The position numbers and the translations under genes were made by a program. A DNA stretch of 64,000 bases from Brienomyrus brachyistius (lineage: Eukaryota > Chordata > Actinopteri > Osteoglossiformes > Mormyridae): the NCBI RefSeq assembly GCF_023856365.1, contig NW_026042434.1:1-64000 (forward strand), written 5' to 3'. The notes under the pieces were generated by a model. That model was not told the DNA's origin, did no database searches, and saw only the letters and a program-made list of their open reading frames with translations. Below, one piece after another: positions 10,236 to 21,391 of the stretch. Each line of letters begins with the position of its first letter. The first letter of the stretch is position 1.

Positions 10236-10605
10236 GAGTAGGTTAAGTCCAGCCTTGGCTTCCAAGCTGACGTTTTTCTACATATGTGCTTGTGTATCAT
10301 GGACAGTAAGAGGGGGCAGGCAAGGAGAGAATTTCTCTCTTTGGGGATCAATAGAGTGTTGTTATTATAACGTCTAAAAAGTATGATGGTCTGTCGATAA
10401 ATCAATAAGAAAATAAATGAAGTCGTTTTCGCGAACACGCTGGAAAAGCCAGGGGCCGGACCGACTGTAGGGGGCGTGGCCAGAGACAGCCATCTCAGGC
10501 TGTCAAGTCTCCCGTTTTGGCCGGGAAACTACCGTATTTTACTTCTCTTTCCCGCCGTCCTCCCGTATTAGTATTTTCCCGTAAATCTCCCTTATATTAT
10601 ATAGT

Positions 10606-10677
10606 TGCTGGATAGTGTAGTGGTAAGATCGCCGCCTTTCACACGGGAGACCGGGGTTCGAATCCCGGTTGTGGCCA
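10606..10677 (+). tRNA. tRNA-like copy 1 (Asp-type body, TTC anticodon; probable pseudogene)
   Basis: This is the reference description for all 41 copies. The A box TAGTGTAGTGG and B box GGTTCGAATCC fit the Pol III consensus. The body aligns best with tRNA-Asp (CGCCTxTCAC, CGGGAGACCGGGGTTCGA), but the anticodon loop CTTTCAC places TTC (Glu) at 34-36. The acceptor strands TGCTGGA and TTGTGGC barely pair, the anticodon stem has G27-G43 and C31-A39 mismatches, and the T stem has G50-G64. A T4 run begins 9 nt after the 3' end (position A of a doublet). Not likely to yield a mature tRNA; transcription is possible. Confidence 0.6.
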
Positions 10678-10750
10678 AAAATATATTTTATATATTTTAT
10701 ATATTTATATTATATTTATATTATATTTTTTATATATTGTATTATATAGT

Positions 10751-10822
10751 TGCTGGATAGTGTAGTGGTAAGATCGCCGCCTTTCACACGGGAGACCGGG
10801 GTTCGAATCCCGGTTGTGGCCA
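10751..10822 (+). tRNA. tRNA-like copy 2 (probable pseudogene)
   Basis: Position B of the doublet, starting 145 bp after copy 1. It is followed by GAAACAACTGC instead of the AT-rich spacer and has no nearby T4. Confidence 0.6.
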
Positions 10823-10854
10823 GAAACAACTGCTATCACAACTAGAGATTGATG

Positions 10855-11630
10855 AGGTACAACACGATTGCTACGACAAGGGGGAGCCAGGACGACAGGT
10901 CAGGGGGGAGATATCATCATCCCCACATTCCGAGATTGGGTACCAAGCCCCATATATATTAGTAGGCTGAATACAAGAGCAGCTGACCTGAGAAATAAGA
11001 AATAAGCTAAGCTGGAAACCTGGACCCTCCGACCAAGAATGCGTGAAGTACCCTCAGAAGGTCTACTAGAAGATGTACGTAGAAGACTACTACAGATCAG
11101 CTGATCTACACCACAGCAACAGTGATCCTTGAGCTGGACCGTCTTTGAAGACTCCGTAAATCTCCGTATAATAATATATATCTACGGGAACGAGCAGAGA
11201 ACAAGAACAAGATTTGTAAATGTAAGATTTGAAGGACCCGGCATGAAAAATAGAATAGTTCTCGTCATTAGTGAACATGTGTCTCGTCATTGTGTATCAT
11301 GGACAGTAAGAGGGGGATCAATAGAGTGTTGTTATTATAACGTCTAAAAAGTATGATGGTCTGTCGATAAATCAATCAGATAAATAATGAAGTCGTTTTC
11401 GCTGGAAAAGCCATCTCAGGCTGTCAAGTCTCCCGTTTTGGCCGGGAAACTACCGTATTTTACTTCTTTTTCGCGCCGTCCTCCCGTATTAGTATTTTCC
11501 CGTAAATCTCCCTTATATTATATAGTTGCTGGATAGTGTAGTGGTAAGATCGCCGCCTTTCACACGGGAGACCGGGGTTCGAATCCCGGTTGTGGCCAGA
11601 AACAACTGCTATCACAACTAGAGATTGATG
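10855..11630 (+). repeat. S1: 776-bp S module with one tRNA-like copy
   Basis: It lacks exactly one 145-bp tRNA-plus-spacer period and the 8- and 41-bp segments that separate the 921-bp lineage from the 970-bp lineage. It precedes L1. Confidence 0.85.
11527..11598 (+). tRNA. tRNA-like copy 3 (single, probable pseudogene)
   Basis: The sole copy in S1. Its upstream flank is that of position A and its downstream flank that of position B, as expected from unequal exchange between the two members of a doublet. Confidence 0.6.
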
Positions 11631-13405
11631 TAAGGACATAAAACTTATAGGTCCTGCAGGCCCCAACTCTGATCAGCCTGCATCAGTCCATCTCAGAGCT
11701 CCAAGAAAAGGATCCACTGGCCCAGGCAAGATTGGACTCCACGCATCAAACCATCCCTTTTAAGGAAGGCAAAGCCCTGCCGGCTCCTGAGAATAACTGG
11801 AGCAATACAGAAAAAGCAAGACCTTTCACCCCCTGGAGTGGCCGGAGTTCCACAGTCAAACCACAGCAACAACAGCTGTCAGTCCCCAGACACAGACACC
11901 TTTTCCACTAGAAATAGGATAACTCACCACACATAGATGTTAGGGACAAATACACGCATGTTTGGTCTCGTTTGAATAGGCATGAGACGGCGAGTGTTAT
12001 ACACTCAGATTTAAGGCAGTATAGTTTTCCCTAAGAGAACTATAGAAACTTCGGCTAAACCCACCAAACTGAGAGAGCCTCTCACATGGCAGAACAAGGG
12101 AATTACGACCACCCCCTAAAGTGATCTGATTGGCTGAGGACTTGAGAACCAAGGCCAACAATGCCCCTAAAATTAACCGTTGACCGAAATTGGTCAGTCT
12201 TCAGAGACATGCCATCACCTGGTTTGGATACTTAAGGAAGGGCCTCAGAAGGATTCGGGGAGTTACTCTGTAATCAGAGCTCCCACAGAGAACTGCGTGA
12301 AAGTCCATCTGTAGTCAGATACTTTCCGCAGAACTTTGTGCACTCTCAGCTGAGGAATGTGATTGTTTAATATTGTATTTGTCCAAATGTATTTACAAGT
12401 ATGTGGCCACATGTCAATAATTATATATTGTAATATGTTTAATAAATGTTGTCTTGATTACTTCATGACTGTCTGATTTGCTAACTTCTTTATAAACTTT
12501 CCAGATTGGACTTCTATCCTGATTAGGACTAAAGTGATAAATACTATCTTGCAGCCTCTGGGTTAAATCCCCTTTATCCGGGTCCCAAACTCGACTGCCC
12601 AAGTTAAGTTAGGTGGATACCAAAACCGCACCTCTGGAGTTCGCACACGCTCAGTTACGGGCCGACTTAACCTCTGAGGTCAACACATGCTGATGAAAGG
12701 TACCGGTCTGCCCTCTGAGGGGCGTACACACTATGTTCCTAGGCACCGGGCATAGTCCCTGAGACGCTCACATGGTAAGACAATGGGCGGCATCGGCGGA
12801 GTCCCTGAGACGAGCCCAAAGTAAAACCTCGTACAAACTACCGCAACAAAAGGTGCGCCGTCACAGCCGCTGAGGTTGACACATGTTATGATATGGGCTG
12901 CCCCCGGCTGAGCCTCTGAGGTGGATGTACGTGTGGTTCGGGTAAACATCGGCTTAATCTCCGAGGCACCCACATGCTCAGTAATTGGCAGACACTGGGC
13001 CTTTGGGAAATTATATAGGTCGAGGGACCCGAATAATCAGAGGCTGACATTGTCTTAAATGGTGCCGATTTCCGTGCATCTAAGACAAACCCTGTGGAAC
13101 AAGCCCACGGATCGCCCTGTCGGCCGAGGCGAATCTGGCGGACTCCTTCGTCAGGGGTAAACTAGAGTTGGTAATCTAAAGGAGAGTCCCGAAGTAATCC
13201 GAACAACATAAACGTCATGACTACAATATACTGAAATAAGGTCATTAATAAAATGGAGTCAGATGTGTGTCTAAAAGAATATCTTGTATATTAAAAAGGG
13301 TAAGTAATTCCCAGGAGCGCTTGGAAGGACCAACACGCATTCACAGCCTTCGGCTGCGCCATTGGATTCCGCCATTGGGCCAGTGGGCGGCTCCCTACAT
13401 TGATG
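11631..13405 (+). repeat. L1: complete L module (1775 bp)
   Basis: Reference copy of L. It lies between ATTGATG at 11624-11630 and 13399-13405, so it looks like an insertion with a 7-bp target duplication. From 11938 the sequence has LTR-like properties: it begins TGTTAGGGAC, and AATAAATG polyadenylation-type signals lie near 12440. At 12631-13010 a degenerate tandem repeat of about 45 bp is built on CTCTGAGGT..ACACATG. No transposase, integrase, gag or reverse transcriptase frame was found. Short frames on both strands have no motifs. Confidence 0.85.
12631..13010 (+). repeat. Degenerate ~45-bp minisatellite inside L1
   Basis: Successive units start CTCTGGAG, CTCTGAGGTC, CTCTGAGGGG, CCTGAGACGC, CCTGAGACGA, CGCTGAGGTT, CTCTGAGGTG and CTCCGAGGCA, most followed by an ACACATG-like motif. 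Unit lengths are about 41, 45, 46, 64, 46, 45 and 44 bp. The same block recurs in every L copy that reaches this point. Confidence 0.7.
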
Positions 13406-14276
13406 AGGTACAACACGATTGCTACGACAAGGGGGAGCCAGGACGACAGGTCAGGGGGGAGATATCATCATCCCCACATTCCGAGATTGGGTACCAAGCC
13501 CCATATATATTAGTAGGCTGAATACAAGAGCAGCTGACCTGAGAAATAAGAAATAAGCTAAGCTGGAAACCTGGACCCTCCGACCAAGAATGCGTGAAGT
13601 ACCCTCAGAAGGTCTACTAGAAGATGTACGTAGAAGACTACTACAGATCAGCTGATCTACACCACAGCAACAGTGATCCTTGAGCTGGACCGTCTTTGAA
13701 GACTCCGTAAATCTCCGTATAATAATATATATCTACGGGAACGAGCAGAGAACAAGAACAAGATTTGTAAATGTAAGATTTGAAGGACCCGGCATGAAAA
13801 ATAGAATAGTTCTCGTCATTAGTGAACATGTGTCTCGTCATTGTGTATCATGGACAGTAAGAGGGGGATCAATAGAGTGTTGTTATTATAACGTCTAAAA
13901 AGTATGATGGTCTGTCGATAAATCAATCAGATAAATAATGAAGTCGTTTTCGCGAACACGCTGGAAAAGCCAGGGGCCGGACCGACTGTAGTATAAGGGA
14001 GATCAGCCATCTCAGGCTGTCAAGTCTCCCGTTTTGGCCGGGAAACTACCGTATTTTACTTCTCTTTCCCGCCGTCCTCCCGTATTAGTATTTTCCCGTA
14101 AATCTCCCTTATATTATATAGTTGCTGGATAGTGTAGTGGTAAGATCGCCGCCTTTCACACGGGAGACCGGGGTTCGAATCCCGGTTGTGGCCAAAAATA
14201 TATTTTATATATTTTATATATTTATATTATATTTATATTATATTTTTTATATATTGTATTATATAGTTGCTGGATA
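13406..14276 (+). repeat. S2a: S module truncated in its second tRNA-like copy
   Basis: It carries the longer (970-lineage) cgaacacg segment but reads GTATAAGGGAGATCAGCC where others have GGGGGCGTGGCCAGAGACAGCC. The second tRNA-like copy stops after TGCTGGATA (14268-14276), where S2b begins. Confidence 0.8.
14123..14194 (+). tRNA. tRNA-like copy 4 (probable pseudogene)
   Basis: Position A in S2a. Its partner at 14268 is reduced to the first nine bases by the S2a/S2b junction. Confidence 0.6.
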
Positions 14277-14797
14277 TAAGAAATAAGAAATAAGCTAAGC
14301 TGGAAACCTGGACCCTCCGACCAAGAATGCGTGAAGTACCCTCAGAAGGTCTACTAGAAGATGTACGTAGAAGACTACTACAGATCAGCTGATCTACACC
14401 ACAGCAACAGTGATCCTTGAGCTGGACCGTCTTTGAAGACTCCGTAAATCTCCGTATAATAATATATATCTACGGGAACGAGCAGAGAACAAGAACAAGA
14501 TTTGTAAATGTAAGATTTGAAGGACCCGGCATGAAAAATAGAATAGTTCTCGTCATTAGTGAACATGTGTCTCGTCATTGTGTATCATGGACAGTAAGAG
14601 GGGGATTATAACGTCTAAAAAGTATGATGGTCTGTCGATAAATCAATCAGATAAATAATGAAGTCGTTTTCGCTGGAAAAGCCATCTCAGGCTGTCAAGT
14701 CTCCCGTTTTGGCCGGGAAACTACCGTATTTTACTTCTCTTTCCCGCCGTCCTCCCGTATTAGTATTTTCCCGTAAATCTCCCTTATATTATATAGT

Positions 14798-14869
14798 TGC
14801 TGGATAGTGTAGTGGTAAGATCGCCGCCTTTCACACGGGAGACCGGGGTTCGAATCCCGGTTGTGGCCA
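14798..14869 (+). tRNA. tRNA-like copy 5 (probable pseudogene)
   Basis: Position A in S2b, followed by the full AT-rich spacer. Confidence 0.6.
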
Positions 14870-14942
14870 AAAATATATTTTATATATTTTATATATTTAT
14901 ATTATATTTATATTATATTTTTTATATATTGTATTATATAGT

Positions 14943-15014
14943 TGCTGGATAGTGTAGTGGTAAGATCGCCGCCTTTCACACGGGAGACCGGGGTTCGAAT
15001 CCCGGTTGTGGCCA
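14943..15014 (+). tRNA. tRNA-like copy 6 (probable pseudogene)
   Basis: Position B in S2b, upstream of L2. The first T4 downstream lies about 160 nt into L. Confidence 0.6.
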
Positions 15015-15046
15015 GAAACAACTGCTATCACAACTAGAGATTGATG

Positions 15047-16821
15047 TAAGGACATAAAACTTATAGGTCCTGCAGGCCCCAACTCTGATCAGCCTGCATC
15101 AGTCCATCTCAGAGCTCCAAGAAAAGGATCCACTGGCCCAGGCAAGATTGGACTCCACGCATCAAACCATCCCTTTTAAGGAAGGCAAAGCCCTGCCGGC
15201 TCCTGAGAATAACTGGAGCAATACAGAAAAAGCAAGACCTTTCACCCCCTGGAGTGGCCGGAGTTCCACAGTCAAACCACAGCAACAACAGCTGTCAGTC
15301 CCCAGACACAGACACCTTTTCCACTAGAAATAGGATAACTCACCACACATAGATGTTAGGGACAAATACACGCATGTTTGGTCTCGTTTGAATAGGCATG
15401 AGACGGCGAGTGTTATACACTCAGATTTAAGGCAGTATAGTTTTCCCTAAGAGAACTATAGAAACTTCGGCTAAACCCACCAAACTGAGAGAGCCTCTCA
15501 CATGGCAGAACAAGGGAATTACGACCACCCCCTAAAGTGATCTGATTGGCTGAGGACTTGAGAACCAAGGCCAACAATGCCCCTAAAATTAACCGTTGAC
15601 CGAAATTGGTCAGTCTTCAGAGACATGCCATCACCTGGTTTGGATACTTAAGGAAGGGCCTCAGAAGGATTCGGGGAGTTACTCTGTAATCAGAGCTCCC
15701 ACAGAGAACTGCGTGAAAGTCCATCTGTAGTCAGATACTTTCCGCAGAACTTTGTGCACTCTCAGCTGAGGAATGTGATTGTTTAATATTGTATTTGTCC
15801 AAATGTATTTACAAGTATGTGGCCACATGTCAATAATTATATATTGTAATATGTTTAATAAATGTTGTCTTGATTACTTCATGACTGTCTGATTTGCTAA
15901 CTTCTTTATAAACTTTCCAGATTGGACTTCTATCCTGATTAGGACTAAAGTGATAAATACTATCTTGCAGCCTCTGGGTTAAATCCCCTTTATCCGGGTC
16001 CCAAACTCGACTGCCCAAGTTAAGTTAGGTGGATACCAAAACCGCACCTCTGGAGTTCGCACACGCTCAGTTACGGGCCGACTTAACCTCTGAGGTCAAC
16101 ACATGCTGATGAAAGGTACCGGTCTGCCCTCTGAGGGGCGTACACACTATGTTCCTAGGCACCGGGCATAGTCCCTGAGACGCTCACATGGTAAGACAAT
16201 GGGCGGCATCGGCGGAGTCCCTGAGACGAGCCCAAAGTAAAACCTCGTACAAACTACCGCAACAAAAGGTGCGCCGTCACAGCCGCTGAGGTTGACACAT
16301 GTTATGATATGGGCTGCCCCCGGCTGAGCCTCTGAGGTGGATGTACGTGTGGTTCGGGTAAACATCGGCTTAATCTCCGAGGCACCCACATGCTCAGTAA
16401 TTGGCAGACACTGGGCCTTTGGGAAATTATATAGGTCGAGGGACCCGAATAATCAGAGGCTGACATTGTCTTAAATGGTGCCGATTTCCGTGCATCTAAG
16501 ACAAACCCTGTGGAACAAGCCCACGGATCGCCCTGTCGGCCGAGGCGAATCTGGCGGACTCCTTCGTCAGGGGTAAACTAGAGTTGGTAATCTAAAGGAG
16601 AGTCCCGAAGTAATCCGAACAACATAAACGTCATGACTACAATATACTGAAATAAGGTCATTAATAAAATGGAGTCAGATGTGTGTCTAAAAGAATATCT
16701 TGTATATTAAAAAGGGTAAGTAATTCCCAGGAGCGCTTGGAAGGACCAACACGCATTCACAGCCTTCGGCTGCGCCATTGGATTCCGCCATTGGGCCAGT
16801 GGGCGGCTCCCTACATTGATG
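15047..16821 (+). repeat. L2: complete L module
   Basis: Length 1775 bp, the same ends as L1 and no difference noticed by eye. Confidence 0.85.
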
Positions 16822-17542
16822 AGGTACAACACGATTGCTACGACAAGGGGGAGCCAGGACGACAGGTCAGGGGGGAGATATCATCATCCCCACATTCCGA
16901 GATTGGGTACCAAGCCCCATATATATTAGTAGGCTGAATACAAGAGCAGCTGACCTGAGAAATAAGAAATAAGCTAAGCTGGAAACCTGGACCCTCCGAC
17001 CAAGAATGCGTGAAGTACCCTCAGAAGGTCTACTAGAAGATGTACGTAGAAGACTACTACAGATCAGCTGATCTACACCACAGCAACAGTGATCCTTGAG
17101 CTGGACCGTCTTTGAAGACTCCGTAAATCTCCGTATAATAATATATATCTACGGGAACGAGCAGAGAACAAGAACAAGATTTGTAAATGTAAGATTTGAA
17201 GGACCCGGCATGAAAAATAGAATAGTTCTCGTCATTAGTGAACATGTGTCTCGTCATTGTGTATCATGGACAGTAAGAGGGGGATCAATAGAGTGTTGTT
17301 ATTATAACGTCTAAAAAGTATGATGGTCTGTCGATAAATCAATCAGATAAATAATGAAGTCGTTTTCGCGAACACGCTGGAAAAGCCAGGGGCCGGACCG
17401 ACTGTAGGGGGCGTGGCCAGAGACAGCCATCTCAGGCTGTCAAGTCTCCCGTTTTGGCCGGGAAACTACCGTATTTTACTTCTCTTTCCCGCCGTCCTCC
17501 CGTATTAGTATTTTCCCGTAAATCTCCCTTATATTATATAGT

Positions 17543-17614
17543 TGCTGGATAGTGTAGTGGTAAGATCGCCGCCTTTCACACGGGAGACCGGGGTTCGAAT
17601 CCCGGTTGTGGCCA
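17543..17614 (+). tRNA. tRNA-like copy 7 (probable pseudogene)
   Basis: Position A in S3. Confidence 0.6.
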
Positions 17615-17687
17615 AAAATATATTTTATATATTTTATATATTTATATTATATTTATATTATATTTTTTATATATTGTATTATATAGT

Positions 17688-17759
17688 TGCTGGATAGTGT
17701 AGTGGTAAGATCGCCGCCTTTCACACGGGAGACCGGGGTTCGAATCCCGGTTGTGGCCA
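17688..17759 (+). tRNA. tRNA-like copy 8 (probable pseudogene)
   Basis: Position B in S3, upstream of L3. Confidence 0.6.
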
Positions 17760-17791
17760 GAAACAACTGCTATCACAACTAGAGATTGATG

Positions 17792-19566
17792 TAAGGACAT
17801 AAAACTTATAGGTCCTGCAGGCCCCAACTCTGATCAGCCTGCATCAGTCCATCTCAGAGCTCCAAGAAAAGGATCCACTGGCCCAGGCAAGATTGGACTC
17901 CACGCATCAAACCATCCCTTTTAAGGAAGGCAAAGCCCTGCCGGCTCCTGAGAATAACTGGAGCAATACAGAAAAAGCAAGACCTTTCACCCCCTGGAGT
18001 GGCCGGAGTTCCACAGTCAAACCACAGCAACAACAGCTGTCAGTCCCCAGACACAGACACCTTTTCCACTAGAAATAGGATAACTCACCACACATAGATG
18101 TTAGGGACAAATACACGCATGTTTGGTCTCGTTTGAATAGGCATGAGACGGCGAGTGTTATACACTCAGATTTAAGGCAGTATAGTTTTCCCTAAGAGAA
18201 CTATAGAAACTTCGGCTAAACCCACCAAACTGAGAGAGCCTCTCACATGGCAGAACAAGGGAATTACGACCACCCCCTAAAGTGATCTGATTGGCTGAGG
18301 ACTTGAGAACCAAGGCCAACAATGCCCCTAAAATTAACCGTTGACCGAAATTGGTCAGTCTTCAGAGACATGCCATCACCTGGTTTGGATACTTAAGGAA
18401 GGGCCTCAGAAGGATTCGGGGAGTTACTCTGTAATCAGAGCTCCCACAGAGAACTGCGTGAAAGTCCATCTGTAGTCAGATACTTTCCGCAGAACTTTGT
18501 GCACTCTCAGCTGAGGAATGTGATTGTTTAATATTGTATTTGTCCAAATGTATTTACAAGTATGTGGCCACATGTCAATAATTATATATTGTAATATGTT
18601 TAATAAATGTTGTCTTGATTACTTCATGACTGTCTGATTTGCTAACTTCTTTATAAACTTTCCAGATTGGACTTCTATCCTGATTAGGACTAAAGTGATA
18701 AATACTATCTTGCAGCCTCTGGGTTAAATCCCCTTTATCCGGGTCCCAAACTCGACTGCCCAAGTTAAGTTAGGTGGATACCAAAACCGCACCTCTGGAG
18801 TTCGCACACGCTCAGTTACGGGCCGACTTAACCTCTGAGGTCAACACATGCTGATGAAAGGTACCGGTCTGCCCTCTGAGGGGCGTACACACTATGTTCC
18901 TAGGCACCGGGCATAGTCCCTGAGACGCTCACATGGTAAGACAATGGGCGGCATCGGCGGAGTCCCTGAGACGAGCCCAAAGTAAAACCTCGTACAAACT
19001 ACCGCAACAAAAGGTGCGCCGTCACAGCCGCTGAGGTTGACACATGTTATGATATGGGCTGCCCCCGGCTGAGCCTCTGAGGTGGATGTACGTGTGGTTC
19101 GGGTAAACATCGGCTTAATCTCCGAGGCACCCACATGCTCAGTAATTGGCAGACACTGGGCCTTTGGGAAATTATATAGGTCGAGGGACCCGAATAATCA
19201 GAGGCTGACATTGTCTTAAATGGTGCCGATTTCCGTGCATCTAAGACAAACCCTGTGGAACAAGCCCACGGATCGCCCTGTCGGCCGAGGCGAATCTGGC
19301 GGACTCCTTCGTCAGGGGTAAACTAGAGTTGGTAATCTAAAGGAGAGTCCCGAAGTAATCCGAACAACATAAACGTCATGACTACAATATACTGAAATAA
19401 GGTCATTAATAAAATGGAGTCAGATGTGTGTCTAAAAGAATATCTTGTATATTAAAAAGGGTAAGTAATTCCCAGGAGCGCTTGGAAGGACCAACACGCA
19501 TTCACAGCCTTCGGCTGCGCCATTGGATTCCGCCATTGGGCCAGTGGGCGGCTCCCTACATTGATG
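17792..19566 (+). repeat. L3: complete L module
   Basis: Length 1775 bp. The uninterrupted TTTTAAGGAAGG at 17919 is an empty site for the piggyBac insertion found in L8. Confidence 0.85.
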
Positions 19567-20238
19567 AGGTACAACACGATTGCTACGACAAGGGGGAGCC
19601 AGGACGACAGGTCAGGGGGGAGATATCATCATCCCCACATTCCGAGATTGGGTACCAAGCCCCATATATATTAGTAGGCTGAATACAAGAGCAGCTGACC
19701 TGAGAAATAAGAAATAAGCTAAGCTGGAAACCTGGACCCTCCGACCAAGAATGCGTGAAGTACCCTCAGAAGGTCTACTAGAAGATGTACGTAGAAGACT
19801 ACTACAGATCAGCTGATCTACACCACAGCAACAGTGATCCTTGAGCTGGACCGTCTTTGAAGACTCCGTAAATCTCCGTATAATAATATATATCTACGGG
19901 AACGAGCAGAGAACAAGAACAAGATTTGTAAATGTAAGATTTGAAGGACCCGGCATGAAAAATAGAATAGTTCTCGTCATTAGTGAACATGTGTCTCGTC
20001 ATTGTGTATCATGGACAGTAAGAGGGGGATCAATAGAGTGTTGTTATTATAACGTCTAAAAAGTATGATGGTCTGTCGATAAATCAATCAGATAAATAAT
20101 GAAGTCGTTTTCGCTGGAAAAGCCATCTCAGGCTGTCAAGTCTCCCGTTTTGGCCGGGAAACTACCGTATTTTACTTCTCTTTCGCGCCGTCCTCCCGTA
20201 TTAGTATTTTCCCGTAAATCTCCCTTATATTATATAGT

Positions 20239-20310
20239 TGCTGGATAGTGTAGTGGTAAGATCGCCGCCTTTCACACGGGAGACCGGGGTTCGAATCCCG
20301 GTTGTGGCCA
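20239..20310 (+). tRNA. tRNA-like copy 9 (probable pseudogene)
   Basis: Position A in S4. Confidence 0.6.
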
Positions 20311-20383
20311 AAAATATATTTTATATATTTTATATATTTATATTATATTTATATTATATTTTTTATATATTGTATTATATAGT

Positions 20384-20455
20384 TGCTGGATAGTGTAGTG
20401 GTAAGATCGCCGCCTTTCACACGGGAGACCGGGGTTCGAATCCCGGTTGTGGCCA
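20384..20455 (+). tRNA. tRNA-like copy 10 (probable pseudogene)
   Basis: Position B in S4; the next module is S5, so the long T4-free stretch applies. Confidence 0.6.
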
Positions 20456-21142
20456 GAAACAACTGCTATCACAACTAGAGATTGATGAGGTACAACACGA
20501 TTGCTACGACAAGGGGGAGCCAGGACGACAGGTCAGGGGGGAGATATCATCATCCCCACATTCCGAGATTGGGTACCAAGCCCCATATATATTAGTAGGC
20601 TGAATACAAGAGCAGCTGACCTGAGAAATAAGAAATAAGCTAAGCTGGAAACCTGGACCCTCCGACCAAGAATGCGTGAAGTACCCTCAGAAGGTCTACT
20701 AGAAGATGTACGTAGAAGACTACTACAGATCAGCTGATCTACACCACAGCAACAGTGATCCTTGAGCTGGACCGTCTTTGAAGACTCCGTAAATCTCCGT
20801 ATAATAATATATATCTACGGGAACGAGCAGAGAACAAGAACAAGATTTGTAAATGTAAGATTTGAAGGACCCGGCATGAAAAATAGAATAGTTCTCGTCA
20901 TTAGTGAACATGTGTCTCGTCATTGTGTATCATGGACAGTAAGAGGGGGATTATAACGTCTAAAAAGTATGATGGTCTGTCGATAAATCAATCAGATAAA
21001 TAATGAAGTCGTTTTCGCTGGAAAAGCCATCTCAGGCTGTCAAGTCTCCCGTTTTGGCCGGGAAACTACCGTATTTTACTTCTCTTTCGCGCCGTCCTCC
21101 CGTATTAGTATTTTCCCGTAAATCTCCCTTATATTATATAGT

Positions 21143-21214
21143 TGCTGGATAGTGTAGTGGTAAGATCGCCGCCTTTCACACGGGAGACCGGGGTTCGAAT
21201 CCCGGTTGTGGCCA
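21143..21214 (+). tRNA. tRNA-like copy 11 (probable pseudogene)
   Basis: Position A in S5. Confidence 0.6.
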
Positions 21215-21287
21215 AAAATATATTTTATATATTTTATATATTTATATTATATTTATATTATATTTTTTATATATTGTATTATATAGT

Positions 21288-21359
21288 TGCTGGATAGTGT
21301 AGTGGTAAGATCGCCGCCTTTCACACGGGAGACCGGGGTTCGAATCCCGGTTGTGGCCA
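21288..21359 (+). tRNA. tRNA-like copy 12 (probable pseudogene)
   Basis: Position B in S5, upstream of L4. Confidence 0.6.
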
Positions 21360-21391
21360 GAAACAACTGCTATCACAACTAGAGATTGATG

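Larger units (their letters stand above)
10291..10854 (+). repeat. S0: left-edge S module, partial and divergent
   Basis: Homology to S starts at TGTGTATCATGGACAG. It contains 30 bp at 10317-10346 that every other copy lacks, and reads CAATAAGAAAATAAATG where the others read CAATCAGATAAATAATG. It carries tRNA-like copies 1 and 2. It looks like the least processed, possibly ancestral unit. Confidence 0.8.
14277..15046 (+). repeat. S2b: 5'-truncated S module
   Basis: It starts inside S at the AAATAAG repeat. It shares with S5 a 17-bp deletion (AGGGGG joined to ATTATAACG), so the two belong to one lineage. Confidence 0.8.
16822..17791 (+). repeat. S3: complete 970-bp S module
   Basis: Canonical length. 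It contains both the 8-bp (cgaacacg) and 41-bp (between AGCCA repeats) segments, and a tRNA-like doublet. Confidence 0.9.
19567..20487 (+). repeat. S4: 921-bp S module
   Basis: It lacks the 8-bp and 41-bp segments (49 bp in all). It is followed directly by S5 without an L. Confidence 0.9.
20488..21391 (+). repeat. S5: 904-bp S module
   Basis: A 921-type unit with the additional 17-bp deletion seen in S2b. Confidence 0.9.

Noticed and set aside
11938..12640. Solo LTR of an endogenous retrovirus within L
   Set aside because: The TG start and polyadenylation-type signals are suggestive, but no matching CA end, target duplication or internal domain could be fixed; kept only as a comment on L.
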